From assembly GCA_949286015.1 (NCBI GenBank), contig CASEBB010000036.1, positions 1 to 51,041 of the forward strand: a stretch of 51,041 nt of DNA, in the 5' to 3' direction. Below the pieces are notes generated by a model. It ran no database searches, was not told where the DNA came from, and saw only the letters and a program-made list of their open reading frames with translations. The position numbers were made by a program, and so were the translations under genes. The number at the start of each line of letters is the position of its first letter. Position 1 is the stretch's first letter. Shown piece after piece: positions 8,051 through 16,659 of this stretch. Source of the DNA: an uncultured Succinivibrionaceae bacterium (GTDB lineage Bacteria > Pseudomonadota > Gammaproteobacteria > Enterobacterales > Succinivibrionaceae).

Positions 8051-9106
8051 ATGATCGTCTTTGATCACGTCACTGTGCGCTTTGGCACCAAGGACAAAAC
8101 CTTTACCGCTGTTGACGATGTCTCGCTTACTGTCGACAAGGGTGACTTCTTCGGTGTTTTAGGCCAATCCGGCGCCGGTAAGTCTACCTTAGTACGTACC
8201 GTCAACCTCCTGCAAAAACCAACCTCAGGCCAAGTCATCGTCGATGGCACCAGCGTCTCTCCTGCGATGAACGAGAAGGAGCTTAGTGCCTTACGCCTGC
8301 GCATCGGCATGATCTTCCAGCACTTCAACCTCATCAAAAACGCCACCGTTTTTGACAACATCGCCTTTAACCTCAAAGCCAAAGGCGTGGACAAAACCGT
8401 CATTGCGCAAAAGGTACCGCAGCTTTTAGAGAGCGTGGGCTTAAGTGGCAAAGAAAAGGTCTTCCCACCATCCCTATCAGGTGGTCAAAAGCAGCGTGTG
8501 GCTATTGCCCGCGCCTTAGCAAACGATCCCGAGATCCTGCTGTGCGATGAGGCCACCTCCGCCTTAGACCCAGACACCACCTCGGAGATTGTGGCGCTGC
8601 TGAAGCGCTTAAAGGCCGAGCGCAACCTCACGGTGCTCTTTATCACCCACCAAATGGAAGTGGCAAAGAAGCTCTTTAACAAAGTAGCGCTCATGTCTCA
8701 AGGAAAGGTGGTAGAAACCGGTAACACCTACGACATCTTTGCCCGCCCGCAGAGCGACTTTGGTAAGTCCCTGATGCGCCAGCATGATGCGGACTTACTG
8801 CCACCTGAGCTGCTTGAGTCTGAGGATAGCCTCTACGAGATCACATACAAAGAGGAACACGCTTACGAGAGCGTGATTGCCGAGGCCATTAAGCGCTTTG
8901 ATGCAGATATCAGCATCTTAGGCGGCCGTGTGGAGTACATCGGTAACCAGCCTTTAGGCTGCCTCATTATCGCCATTCGTAAGGCAGCCCAACCAAAGGA
9001 GGCGGTGCTGTCCTACCTGCAAAGCCGTACCTTAGTACGCGTGATCAAAGAAAACGGGACGCTGCTGCCACAAATGCGTCTGTGGCAAGAACCAGCACAA
9101 GCCTAA
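8051..9106 (+). CDS. metN: Methionine ABC transporter ATP-binding protein MetN
   Basis: This is the ATPase subunit of the methionine importer. It has Walker A GQSGAGKST (about residues 37-45), Q-loop FQHFN, ABC signature LSGGQKQR, Walker B EILLCDEATSALDP and the switch His in FITHQME. Residues from about 265 to the end form the C-terminal NIL domain (GGRVEYIGNQPLGCL-type core), which in MetN binds methionine and feeds back on transport. At 351 residues it has the usual MetN size. The ATG at 8051 begins exactly at the conserved N-terminus (MIVFDHVTVRF) but lacks a clear Shine-Dalgarno. metI follows 118 bp later. Confidence 0.95.
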   Translation: MIVFDHVTVRFGTKDKTFTAVDDVSLTVDKGDFFGVLGQSGAGKSTLVRTVNLLQKPTSGQVIVDGTSVSPAMNEKELSALRLRIGMIFQHFNLIKNATVFDNIAFNLKAKGVDKTVIAQKVPQLLESVGLSGKEKVFPPSLSGGQKQRVAIARALANDPEILLCDEATSALDPDTTSEIVALLKRLKAERNLTVLFITHQMEVAKKLFNKVALMSQGKVVETGNTYDIFARPQSDFGKSLMRQHDADLLPPELLESEDSLYEITYKEEHAYESVIAEAIKRFDADISILGGRVEYIGNQPLGCLIIAIRKAAQPKEAVLSYLQSRTLVRVIKENGTLLPQMRLWQEPAQA

Positions 9107-9224
9107 GCTCGCGCTTCATGTAGTCCCTACTCCCTACTGTCCCATGTGTGGCACTGCCTCTAGGCGGTACTGACCATGTGTGGCAGTAGTGCGCTTTTGT
9201 TTTGCTGATTTTGAGGATTACCCC

Positions 9225-9887
9225 ATGTGGGCAAGTACTCTCACTATTATCGAGCGTGAGTTTGGCAAGGCCTCTTACGAGACGGCCATTATGCTCGGCA
9301 TCTCGCTGCTCTTAGGGCTGATCTTTGGCTTAATCTTTGGTCTGCTGCTCTACTTAAGCTCGCACGAGAGCTTCTTAAACTCGCGTAAGCTCAATGTAGT
9401 CTTAGGCTACATCGTCAACATCGTGCGCTCCATTCCTTTCATCATCTTGGTGGTCTTTACCCTGCCTCTGACCTTTGCCATTACCGGCACCAAGATCGGC
9501 CCTGTGGCCGCAGCGGTACCACTGTCCATTTGCGCCATTGCCTTTTATGCGCGCTTAGTGGAAGGCTCCTTAAAAGAGGTGGATGCTGGTGTGATTGAGG
9601 CGGCAATTGCCTCTGGTGCCAGCAAGGGCCTCATTGTGCGCGAGGTCTTATTAAAAGAGGCGGCACCAGGCTTAATTCGTGGCTTTACGGTGACCTTTAT
9701 TAGTCTCATTGGTTTCTCGGCCATGTCGGGCATGGTCGGTGGTGGCGGTATTGGCAATATCGCCATTCAGTATGGCTACTACCGCTACGAGACCGGCGTG
9801 ATGATCTTTACCATTGTGGTGCTGGTACTTTTTGTCCAGCTGGTGCAATGGTTAGGTGACCTCTGGGCTCACAAGCTGAGCCACTAA
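9225..9887 (+). CDS. metI: Methionine ABC transporter permease MetI
   Basis: The permease subunit has 220 residues, the normal family length, with five predicted membrane segments. The EAA loop that docks to MetN is visible as EAAIASGASKGLIVREVLLKEAAPG (about residues 125-149), and the typical GFSAMSGMVGGGGIGNIAIQYGY stretch follows. I chose the ATG at 9225 (MWASTL) because it has TGAGG upstream and matches the usual N-terminus; an in-frame GTG at 9180 would add 15 unlikely residues. The gene order metQ-metN-metI differs from the enterobacterial metNIQ. A short direct duplication, CCATGTGTGGCA, lies just upstream (about 9152 and 9174). Confidence 0.94.
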   Translation: MWASTLTIIEREFGKASYETAIMLGISLLLGLIFGLIFGLLLYLSSHESFLNSRKLNVVLGYIVNIVRSIPFIILVVFTLPLTFAITGTKIGPVAAAVPLSICAIAFYARLVEGSLKEVDAGVIEAAIASGASKGLIVREVLLKEAAPGLIRGFTVTFISLIGFSAMSGMVGGGGIGNIAIQYGYYRYETGVMIFTIVVLVLFVQLVQWLGDLWAHKLSH

Positions 9888-10359
9888 ACACCGCGTTTTG
9901 CGCTGAACCAAAGACCACGTGCGGCAAGTGCGCAAGGTTACAACTATTAACTACCAACAAACTGGCTCACCTCAAGGTTTGCTGGAAAGGCTACCACCAC
10001 CATCATATTAATGATGGTGGTCACCACAAGCCATCACAGGCGCTCCTGCTCTATGACAGTGGCACTGTTGCTCTGTAGTAGTGCCCCAACACTGAAGATA
10101 GAGCGAAAAAACTGGTAGTTATTACCTGATAAGTTCCTCAGCGCTGCGGCTACCCGCAGCGCTCTACACCGAGCAAGGCCGCAGCCCACGCTCGGTGCTC
10201 GCTCTTACTCTTATTTTCTGTCAACCGCCAAAAACCACAAGAACGACGAGCACTACCAGCACCTGACACTGCTTCATTGCGGAGCCAGCCCGCAGCTCCC
10301 TTTTCTCTGGTGCTTCCACGTTAATCCATGGCGGCTCTGCTTTTGTGTGAGATTACAGC
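9888..10359. other. Gap after metI with a perfect hairpin
   Basis: ACCACCATCAT (9996-10006) and ATGATGGTGGT (10011-10021) form a perfect 11-bp stem with an ATTA loop. There is no T-run after it, so termination by it alone is doubtful. No gene is supported in the rest. Confidence 0.6.
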
Positions 10360-11745
10360 ATGTCTACTGTCAGCAACACCATTGAAGCGCAATTACGCAC
10401 GCTTCTGCCTGCCGACCAAGTGCTCATAGGCAACGATATCCTCTCGGCCTACAAGAGCGACTTTATCGGCACCGATGTCGGCTTTGCCGAAGCCTACTTC
10501 AAAGTGTACAACACCGAGCAAGTGCAAAAGGTGGTGCGCTTTGCCTACGACCACGACCTGCCAATCACCATTCGCGCGGCGGGCACCAATCTGGTCGGCT
10601 CTACCATTCCGCATGGTGGCATCATTATCGACATGAGCGCCATGAATAAGATCCTCGAGCTTGATGAGGAGAATCGTACCATTTTGGTCGAACCAGGCGT
10701 GCTGCTGTGTGACCTGCAACAATACGTTGAAGAGCGCGGCCTCTTCTATCCACCTGATCCAGCCGAGAAGCGTGCCACTATTGGCGGTAACATCGCCACT
10801 AATGCCGGTGGCATGCGCGCAGTTAAATACGGCGTCACCCGTGACTTTGTCTTAGGCCTTGAGGTGGTCACTGCTGAGGGTAAGGTCGTAGACTTAGGCT
10901 CCAAGTGCCTCAAAGACGCCACGGGCTTAAACCTCAAGCAGCTTTTTATTGGCTCTGAGGGTACCTTAGGTGTGATCACTAAGTGCCTACTGCGCCTTAT
11001 CAACAAGCCAGAGGCGACTGCTCATGCCTTAGTGGGCTTTAGCTCCTTACGCGAGGCTATTACCGCCGTTAATGACCTGCATGCGGCGAACTTAGCCCCT
11101 ACTGCTATTGAGTTTGTGGAGAAAAAGGTCATTGCCTTTGGTGAGGCCTTTTTACAGCAAGAGTTTCCTCTGCCACAGTGCGCGGCCTACCTCGTTATCA
11201 CTTTTGATGGCGCCGCAGTTGAGATGCCAGAGAAGATCGCCCGCTGTCAGCAGGTGCTCGCAGCTAAGCATCAGATTGAGTTCTTAGACCTCAAGGACGA
11301 GACTGTCGCTCAGCGCGTGTGGACTGTACGTGCGGCCTTAGCTAAGGCGGTGCAAGCTTCCGGCATTTGGGAGCCAGTGGACACGGTGGTGCCATTAAGC
11401 GACATCGCTACCTTTGTCGACTACATCTCTGAGCTGAGTGAAGAGACCGGCATTAGAATTCTGGCCTTTGGCCATGCTGGTGATGGCAATGTGCACCTGT
11501 GCATCCTCAAAGATGCGCTGCCAGTGGAGCAGTGGCCAGCCAAGCTGGACGTGGTGCTGACCAAGCTCTATCGCCGTGTCTATCAGCTGCATGGCAAGGT
11601 CGCAGCGGAGCATGGCATTGGTCGCCACAAGCGCAAGTACTTCCTGCAAGAGGTCGATGCTAATGAGCTGGACTTAATGCGCCGCATTAAGTACGCGCTC
11701 GACCACAAGGGCATCTTTAACAGCCACAGCGGCTACACCGCTTAA
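10360..11745 (+). CDS. GlcD-like FAD-linked 2-hydroxyacid oxidase/dehydrogenase
   Basis: This is a VAO/PCMH-fold flavoprotein of the glycolate oxidase GlcD / D-lactate dehydrogenase group, which oxidises a 2-hydroxyacid to a 2-oxoacid. The FAD_binding_4 domain covers about residues 35-215, with RAAGTNLVGSTIPHGGI, PPDPAEKRATIGGNIATNAGG and GSEGTLGVITK. The FAD-oxidase C-terminal domain ends with the metal-binding-type motifs FGHAGDGNVHLCI and EHGIGRHKRKYF. At 461 residues it has the family length. The start ATG 10360 has no strong Shine-Dalgarno, but the N-terminus aligns with relatives. It stands alone, with no GlcE/GlcF partner nearby. The substrate (glycolate, D-lactate or other) cannot be settled from sequence. 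Confidence 0.88.
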   Translation: MSTVSNTIEAQLRTLLPADQVLIGNDILSAYKSDFIGTDVGFAEAYFKVYNTEQVQKVVRFAYDHDLPITIRAAGTNLVGSTIPHGGIIIDMSAMNKILELDEENRTILVEPGVLLCDLQQYVEERGLFYPPDPAEKRATIGGNIATNAGGMRAVKYGVTRDFVLGLEVVTAEGKVVDLGSKCLKDATGLNLKQLFIGSEGTLGVITKCLLRLINKPEATAHALVGFSSLREAITAVNDLHAANLAPTAIEFVEKKVIAFGEAFLQQEFPLPQCAAYLVITFDGAAVEMPEKIARCQQVLAAKHQIEFLDLKDETVAQRVWTVRAALAKAVQASGIWEPVDTVVPLSDIATFVDYISELSEETGIRILAFGHAGDGNVHLCILKDALPVEQWPAKLDVVLTKLYRRVYQLHGKVAAEHGIGRHKRKYFLQEVDANELDLMRRIKYALDHKGIFNSHSGYTA

Positions 11746-12190
11746 TCTCAGCTAAGCGTAGCTCAGCTCAGAAACGACTGACTTAAGAGATGACGGCATT
11801 TAAGGTAAGCAGGCGTGCCCAATCTTAAGATTGGCTCAGGTTCGCCTGCACCTTTCATATCGAGGTGAAGACGTTGCCAGCACCCCTCTTAACCTTGCCT
11901 GCGTCACTTATGAGATCAATCCTTCCTCAGCTGCGCAGCTGCGTAGCGCCCAGCACCAAGCTGCTACGGATTACTACCAAAAGCACTACCTCTGGGGGTT
12001 CAGGCTCAGCTCTGACCTGCACGCCTGAGATAAAAGCTGACTACAGCAGCGCGCCTTTGGCCTTTGGCTGCATCACTGCGGTGCAACGGGTAAGCGCGCC
12101 TGCTAATCGGCTATGATGCGCTCTACTCAGCTTCGGTGCTGTGTGCGCTGACCTCTTTTTGTCTGTTTTTCCTCACGAGATCTTCTTCCC
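11746..12190. other. Gap with a 16-bp perfect palindrome
   Basis: CCAATCTTAAGATTGG (11819-11834) is a perfect 16-bp palindrome and could be an operator or a short terminator stem without a T-run. No gene is supported in the rest. Confidence 0.5.
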
Positions 12191-13348
12191 ATGCACGCTG
12201 CATTACGCACGGCTACTTTTACCGACTCAGTTATCCGCCGTATGACCCGCGTGTGCTTACAGCACGACGCTATCAACCTCTCCCAAGGCTTTCCTGATTT
12301 CGACCCACCACAGGAGTTAACGGCGCGCTTAGCGCAAGTAGCCCTCACCGGCCCACACCAGTACGCCATTACGTGGGGTGCCCAAAATCTGCGTGAAGCC
12401 ATTGCCGCCAAGATCGAGCACTTCTCAGGGCAAGCTGTTGATCCTAACAGCGAGTTAGTGGTGACCTGTGGCTCAACTGAAGCCATGATGGCCTCGGTCT
12501 TAGCCACCGTCAATGCTGGGGAAAAGGTCGCGATCTTCTCGCCTTTCTACGAGAACTACGGTGCCGACACCATCTTGTGTGATGCCCAGCCTATCTACGT
12601 GCCACTGCGTCCACCTGCTTTTGACTTTGACCCAGCCGCTTTAGAGCAGGCTTTTGCGCAAGGTGCTAAGGCCTTAATCCTGTGCAATCCATCCAACCCT
12701 TGCGGTAAGGTCTTCAGCCGTGAGGAGATGGAGACCATTGCCGCCATCGTGAAGAAGTATGACGCCTTTGTCATCACCGATGAGGTTTACGAGCACATCC
12801 TCTATAAGCCTCATGAGCACGTGTACATGGCGACGCTGCCAGGGATGAAGGAGCGCACCTTAGTGTGTAACTCCTTCTCAAAGACCTACTCGATTACAGG
12901 CTGGCGCTTAGGCTATGTGCAGGGCCCAGCAAACATCATCGATGCTGTGCGTAAGGTGCACGACTTCCTCACCGTGGGTGCTGCGGCTCCACTGCAAGAG
13001 GCGCTGATTGCCGGTTTACAGCTGCCTGACAGCTACTATGAGGAGCTGCAAGAGACATACACCCACAAGCGCGAGCTCTTCTGCTCGGGCTTAGATAGCT
13101 TAGGTTTAAGCTACTACAAGCCACAGGGCGCTTACTACGTGCTGGTCGATATTGGCAAGTTTGGCTATGAGTCAGACCTCAAGTTCTGTGAGGACTTAGC
13201 CTCTAAGGTGGGTGTGGGTGCAGTGCCTGGCTCGAGCTTCTTCCGTGAGAATGTAAACAACTACATTCGCTTCCACTTTGCCAAAAAGGAAGATACGCTC
13301 AAGGCGGCCTTAGAGCGCTTAAAGAACATCAATCTGCTGCAGAAGTAG
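12191..13348 (+). CDS. PLP-dependent class I/II aminotransferase
   Basis: This fold-type I aminotransferase has 385 residues. Landmarks are INLSQGFPDFDPP near residue 30, QYAITWGAQNLREAIA, the CGSTEAM cofactor phosphate site, CNPSNPCGKVF (Asn), ITDEVYEHI (Asp and Tyr), NSFSKTYSITGWRLGY (Schiff-base Lys in SKTY and phosphate-binding Arg), and NNYIRFHFA with the carboxylate Arg. The SQGFPDF and AITWG patterns resemble the methionine/aromatic aminotransferase and kynurenine transaminase group (YbdL-like) more than AspC. Lying a few kb from the methionine importer makes a methionine role attractive, but this is inference. Start 12191 is the first ATG consistent with family length. A strong terminator follows at 13416. 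Confidence 0.88.
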   Translation: MHAALRTATFTDSVIRRMTRVCLQHDAINLSQGFPDFDPPQELTARLAQVALTGPHQYAITWGAQNLREAIAAKIEHFSGQAVDPNSELVVTCGSTEAMMASVLATVNAGEKVAIFSPFYENYGADTILCDAQPIYVPLRPPAFDFDPAALEQAFAQGAKALILCNPSNPCGKVFSREEMETIAAIVKKYDAFVITDEVYEHILYKPHEHVYMATLPGMKERTLVCNSFSKTYSITGWRLGYVQGPANIIDAVRKVHDFLTVGAAAPLQEALIAGLQLPDSYYEELQETYTHKRELFCSGLDSLGLSYYKPQGAYYVLVDIGKFGYESDLKFCEDLASKVGVGAVPGSSFFRENVNNYIRFHFAKKEDTLKAALERLKNINLLQK

Positions 13349-13415
13349 CAGAGCAACCGGATACGACATCACTGTCGTTTTGTAAGCGCTGCTAGTACAC
13401 AGCGCTATCGACGCT

Positions 13416-13456
13416 AAATGGCCAACCGCACGGCAAGGCAGTTGGCCATTTTTTGT
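13416..13456 (+). terminator. Rho-independent terminator after the aminotransferase
   Basis: AAATGGCCAAC (13416-13426) pairs with GTTGGCCATTT (13441-13451), followed by TTTTG. Confidence 0.9.
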
Positions 13457-13480
13457 TTCTGCAAGCAGCATCAGCAGCCA

Positions 13481-13605
13481 GCTGGCTGTGAGCACGCTCA
13501 GCTTAAAGGCTATCACTTTACCATTGCGTGGTAGTCGTAAATAAAGCCACTCTGCGGTAAAAGCCGTATCTTAGCGGTGGGGGAAGCAGCCGCAACTACG
13601 CGACG
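13481..13605 (+). repeat. Dispersed repeat family B, copy 1
   Basis: It aligns with 50751-50882 in the same orientation. Shared landmarks are GAGCACGCTCAGCTT, AAGGCTATC, GGTAGTCGTAA, GCCAC/GCCCCACT and GAGGTAAAAGCCG/GCGGTAAAAGCCG, then ATCTTAGCGGT. It is non-coding. Confidence 0.8.
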
Positions 13606-13790
13606 GTAGGCCATATCTGCCTCTGTGCCGTCTGATCCCGCTCTAAAGCTCAGCAGAGCTCACACCCCCCAAAGAGCCGCCGTCCATGCCGCCGGAGCTG
13701 CGCACTGCCCTCTCAATCCGCATCCGCTTGGGATAGCCTCGGCTCTCATGTGCTGCACTACAAGCGGTGATCTTACCGCCTGCCTACCCA

Positions 13791-13915
13791 TAGGTATCTG
13801 CAAAAGCGCCTCGCGGCGTCTTATCTCGAGATTAGCGCCGCCGCAAATACCGACTCTCAGGGTAAACCCCTGATTGTAGGCCGCTACCTCCTTTGGGTTT
13901 TGCTTTGGGGATAGG
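13791..13915 (+). repeat. Dispersed repeat family A, copy 3 (diverged)
   Basis: TAGGTATCTGCAAAAGCGCC, GGCGTCTTATCTCGAGA, GACTCTCAGGGTAAAC, TGATTGTAGGC and TTTTGCTTTGGGGAT align with the other copies. This copy has the most substitutions. Confidence 0.75.
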
Positions 13916-13934
13916 CTTCCTGCAAACCAACCTG

Positions 13935-13967
13935 CCTACCTACCTACCTACCTACCTACCTACCTAC
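13935..13967. repeat. (CCTA)n tetranucleotide microsatellite
   Basis: About eight tandem CCTA/CTAC units, the same motif as at 4829-4854. A CTT run follows at about 13990-14013. Confidence 0.9.
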
Positions 13968-14159
13968 TTACTCGCTTCAGCTCTTCTTTGTCTTCTTCTT
14001 CTTCTTCTTCTTCCTTCCCCGCCCGCCCCATACGACCAGCACCGTCTGCAAGTGCAGAAAGCGCTTATATATCCCTCTGCACCCCACTGCTCTACGTTCC
14101 CCTACCAGCCCTTTACCCGATTTTCCCTAATTTGCCATGCAGCAATCATACCTTTGCTA

Positions 14160-14322
14160 ATTTTCGCCATGTTTATGGTGATCATCATGTATACCTCTTT
14201 TACCGCTAAAACCTGATTTATATAGCGTTTTAGCTGGAATGCTAGTACCAACATTTCTAGTATACATCTAAAATGTTGTGGCGAAAAAGCAAAAAATCAA
14301 ATTCTTCCCCATTTTCGCCATG
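14160..14322. promoter_or_regulatory. AT-rich putative control region with repeated and inverted motifs
   Basis: ATTTTCGCCATG occurs at 14160-14171 and again at 14311-14322. A reverse-complement form (GGCGAAAAA) sits near 14280. CAACATTT (14249-14256) and AAATGTTG (14271-14278) form an 8-bp inverted repeat with a 14-bp loop. The stretch is more AT-rich than its surroundings. It lies about 300-400 bp upstream of the 514-residue gene and could be its regulatory region; no promoter is assigned. Confidence 0.35.
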
Positions 14323-14596
14323 ATGCTTTTCCCTTATATACGCAGTTTCTTGACTATAGATACGGCCTAGGCAGGCGTATTTACATCTAAGAACTATGGC
14401 TTTGGTAGTCTAAACTAGATACAACAGGTCACGTCACTTTTACGGGGGTTTTCGCGCCAAGGTGGGGATTAGTCTATAGCTAACGACGCGCACGCAGGTC
14501 TCTGCTGCGCTGTTTCTGGGCTTTGCCCTTTAGTTTGAAGCTACGCACTCGCGCTCAAGGCGCGCGCAAGTAGCACCACCCACAAAGGAGTCTTGT

Positions 14597-16141
14597 ATGA
14601 ACCCTGTAGATCACACCACCGCCTCTTCCGGTGTCACCACCACTACCCTTGGTAGCACCACCACTGTCGCAGGCAAGAGCGACGCGGTCTTAGCTGGTAC
14701 CACCACCAACACTGGCAGCAACACCGCGCCAGAGTCCAAGCGCAACGCCACCTTTGAGCTTGTCATTGGGTTTTTCCTCACCTGCACCCTGTTCCTCACC
14801 ACCTACGCTAACCTCGGCAGCCGCAAGAATGAGGATCTCATCTTCAGAACCCTGCTGCTGTGCAACGGCCTCAACAGCGAAGCCTTACGTAAGGCCCTGC
14901 ACCTGAGCCCAAAGGCTTTCCACAAGCCAATCCAAGCGCTGAGCTTCTTAGGCTGCGTTTGCTCCTATGAGGATCACCTCTACCTCATTCCCGCCGATCC
15001 TAACTTTAACCCTGACGCGGTCACGCCTTTTGACATGGAAAGCCTGCGCGCCCAACAGCGCCAAGGGTTAACCCCAACGATCACCGTGCAGCAGCTGATC
15101 GACGTAGATGGAGACAAGCCAATCAACCCGCTGCTCTCTCAGGTTTACGCCAGCTTACAGAGCGTTAAGTGCTGCAAGGAGGACGACCTCGTCAAGATCG
15201 TTGGCAACAAAGGCGCCCTGCGCCAGCTTAAGATCTTAGAGAGCTGGGGCTTAGTACTGCTGCGTGACAACCTTGTGTACCTGATCCCACGTGATCCGCT
15301 GTTTTCGCCAGAGCTGGAGTTTCGCCGCCAGTGCTTAAGCTACGACCCTAACTACGCCGCTGGCTTTGTCTGCGCCCCATTTAATGAGGCAGAGAGCTCT
15401 GCTTACTACCACGAGGTGCACGCGGCAGCAGAGGCCAAGAAGGCCGCCCGCCGCGCCGCCCGTGAAGCCAAGCGTGCATCTGCCGCAGTCGCTGCCGCAA
15501 ATACTGCCACCGCAGGCGGTGCAGCTGCTACCCCTGACAGCGCCCCTGAGCAGGATATGCCGCTCTTTGCGGGCATGGCGCCAGAGGGCGCAAACGAGCC
15601 CGTCCCAGAGGCTGCGGTGAGCACGGCCGTCACTGCTAATCCGCCTGTCACCTCGGAGGTGGTGACGGCGTCAAGTGGCGCTGCGGACAAGCCAGCTGCC
15701 CACAACAACGCGGCGCTGGTCTCTCTGTTCTGCTTACTGGCGACTATCTACCCACCACTGGCTGCGCACCAAGAGCTCTTCTTTTCCAGCATCAATGGCC
15801 TCGGCGCATTACAAGGCGTGCTCACCCCGACAGGCGACCTGCCACAGCCTTACTCCTTTAGCAAGCTGACGCCTGAGCACCTGCGCTTAGCAGAGGACAA
15901 CGGACTGACGCCAACCAAGTTGCTGCCGCTCATTGCTTACCACAAGCAATTCCAGCCAACCTACGAGCACGTGGCTCTGTCCTTATGCGACCACTCGCCA
16001 AAGGAGGCCAAGCGTCTGGCCTGCTCCATGGTAAAGGCCAACATCTTTAAGGCTATTACCCAAAAGCCAGTTGGCAAAACCCTGCTGCGTGACGTCTTAA
16101 GCCCAGACGAATACGAGGCTTACTGCGAGACGCGCAAGTAG
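14597..16141 (+). CDS. Unrecognised protein with duplicated winged-helix-like units
   Basis: I do not recognise this 514-residue protein. After a Thr/Ser/Gly-rich N-terminus (about 1-45) comes a hydrophobic stretch (about 54-74) that could be one membrane segment. Two similar units follow at about 83-135 and 188-245. Each has helices ending in a leucine-rich turn and a closing beta-like HLYLIPADPNFNPD / LVYLIPRDPLFSPE, as in winged-helix modules. An Ala/Lys/Arg-rich region (about 270-310) and a Pro/Val-rich linker lead to a C-terminal domain (about 375-514) of unknown type. The ATG at 14597 has AAAGGAG six bases upstream. It stands alone, with large gaps on either side. Confidence 0.7.
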   Translation: MNPVDHTTASSGVTTTTLGSTTTVAGKSDAVLAGTTTNTGSNTAPESKRNATFELVIGFFLTCTLFLTTYANLGSRKNEDLIFRTLLLCNGLNSEALRKALHLSPKAFHKPIQALSFLGCVCSYEDHLYLIPADPNFNPDAVTPFDMESLRAQQRQGLTPTITVQQLIDVDGDKPINPLLSQVYASLQSVKCCKEDDLVKIVGNKGALRQLKILESWGLVLLRDNLVYLIPRDPLFSPELEFRRQCLSYDPNYAAGFVCAPFNEAESSAYYHEVHAAAEAKKAARRAAREAKRASAAVAAANTATAGGAAATPDSAPEQDMPLFAGMAPEGANEPVPEAAVSTAVTANPPVTSEVVTASSGAADKPAAHNNAALVSLFCLLATIYPPLAAHQELFFSSINGLGALQGVLTPTGDLPQPYSFSKLTPEHLRLAEDNGLTPTKLLPLIAYHKQFQPTYEHVALSLCDHSPKEAKRLACSMVKANIFKAITQKPVGKTLLRDVLSPDEYEAYCETRK

Positions 16142-16525
16142 CTAAGAGCTCTCACAGTGGCTCTGGGCACCACACTCCCACGCCCGTGGCCACTGGCGCC
16201 AATGACGCCACCGCATTCACTCCTATAGTCCTACACCGCTGCCGCTGCAAGCAGCAGCTAAGTTCAGCTGCTTCCGCCTCTTCTCCTTTCCCCTTTCTCT
16301 TTCTCCTTTTCTCTTTTCCCTGTTCCTCTCCTCCTTTCCTTTACCTAAAGCTCTCAAGATCAATACCACCTAACCTCAGGAGCAAGTTGCCTCTCCCTGC
16401 CCCTATCCCTGACACAGCACGTGCGCTCAGGACTGCTTTGCCTACGACCAGCTCTGGTGGCGCCTTATTTCCCTCTTCTTCTTCTTTGTAGTTCCCCACC
16501 TGTGCGACCGTAGCTGACGCCAGCC
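16142..16525. other. Convergent gap with a pyrimidine tract
   Basis: About 16275-16345 is almost pure C/T on the plus strand. No gene is supported. The stretch ends at the putP terminator. Confidence 0.5.
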
Positions 16526-16588
16526 CCAAAACAACACAGCCCAGTTGCCGTCCACTACCTGTGCGTAGCAGCGTGCAACTGGGCTGTG
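16526..16588 (-). terminator. Rho-independent terminator of putP
   Basis: Read on the minus strand, CACAGCCCAGTTGC (16588-16575) pairs with GCAACTGGGCTGTG (16548-16535) and is followed by TTGTTTT. The stem is 14 perfect base pairs with a 26-nt loop. Confidence 0.75.
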
Positions 16589-16659
16589 ATGTTATTCCTG
16601 CCACAGGGCACTGGGCAGTTGAGCTCTGGCAGCAGAGTCTATTTAGTGTGGGTCTGGTT

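Larger units (their letters stand above)
13606..14596. other. Repeat-bearing, partly AT-rich gap upstream of the 514-aa gene
   Basis: It holds family A copy 3 (13791-13915), a tetranucleotide microsatellite (13935-13967), a CTT run (about 13990-14013), and from about 14150 to 14420 a distinctly AT-rich stretch with repeated motifs. No gene is supported. Confidence 0.55.
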
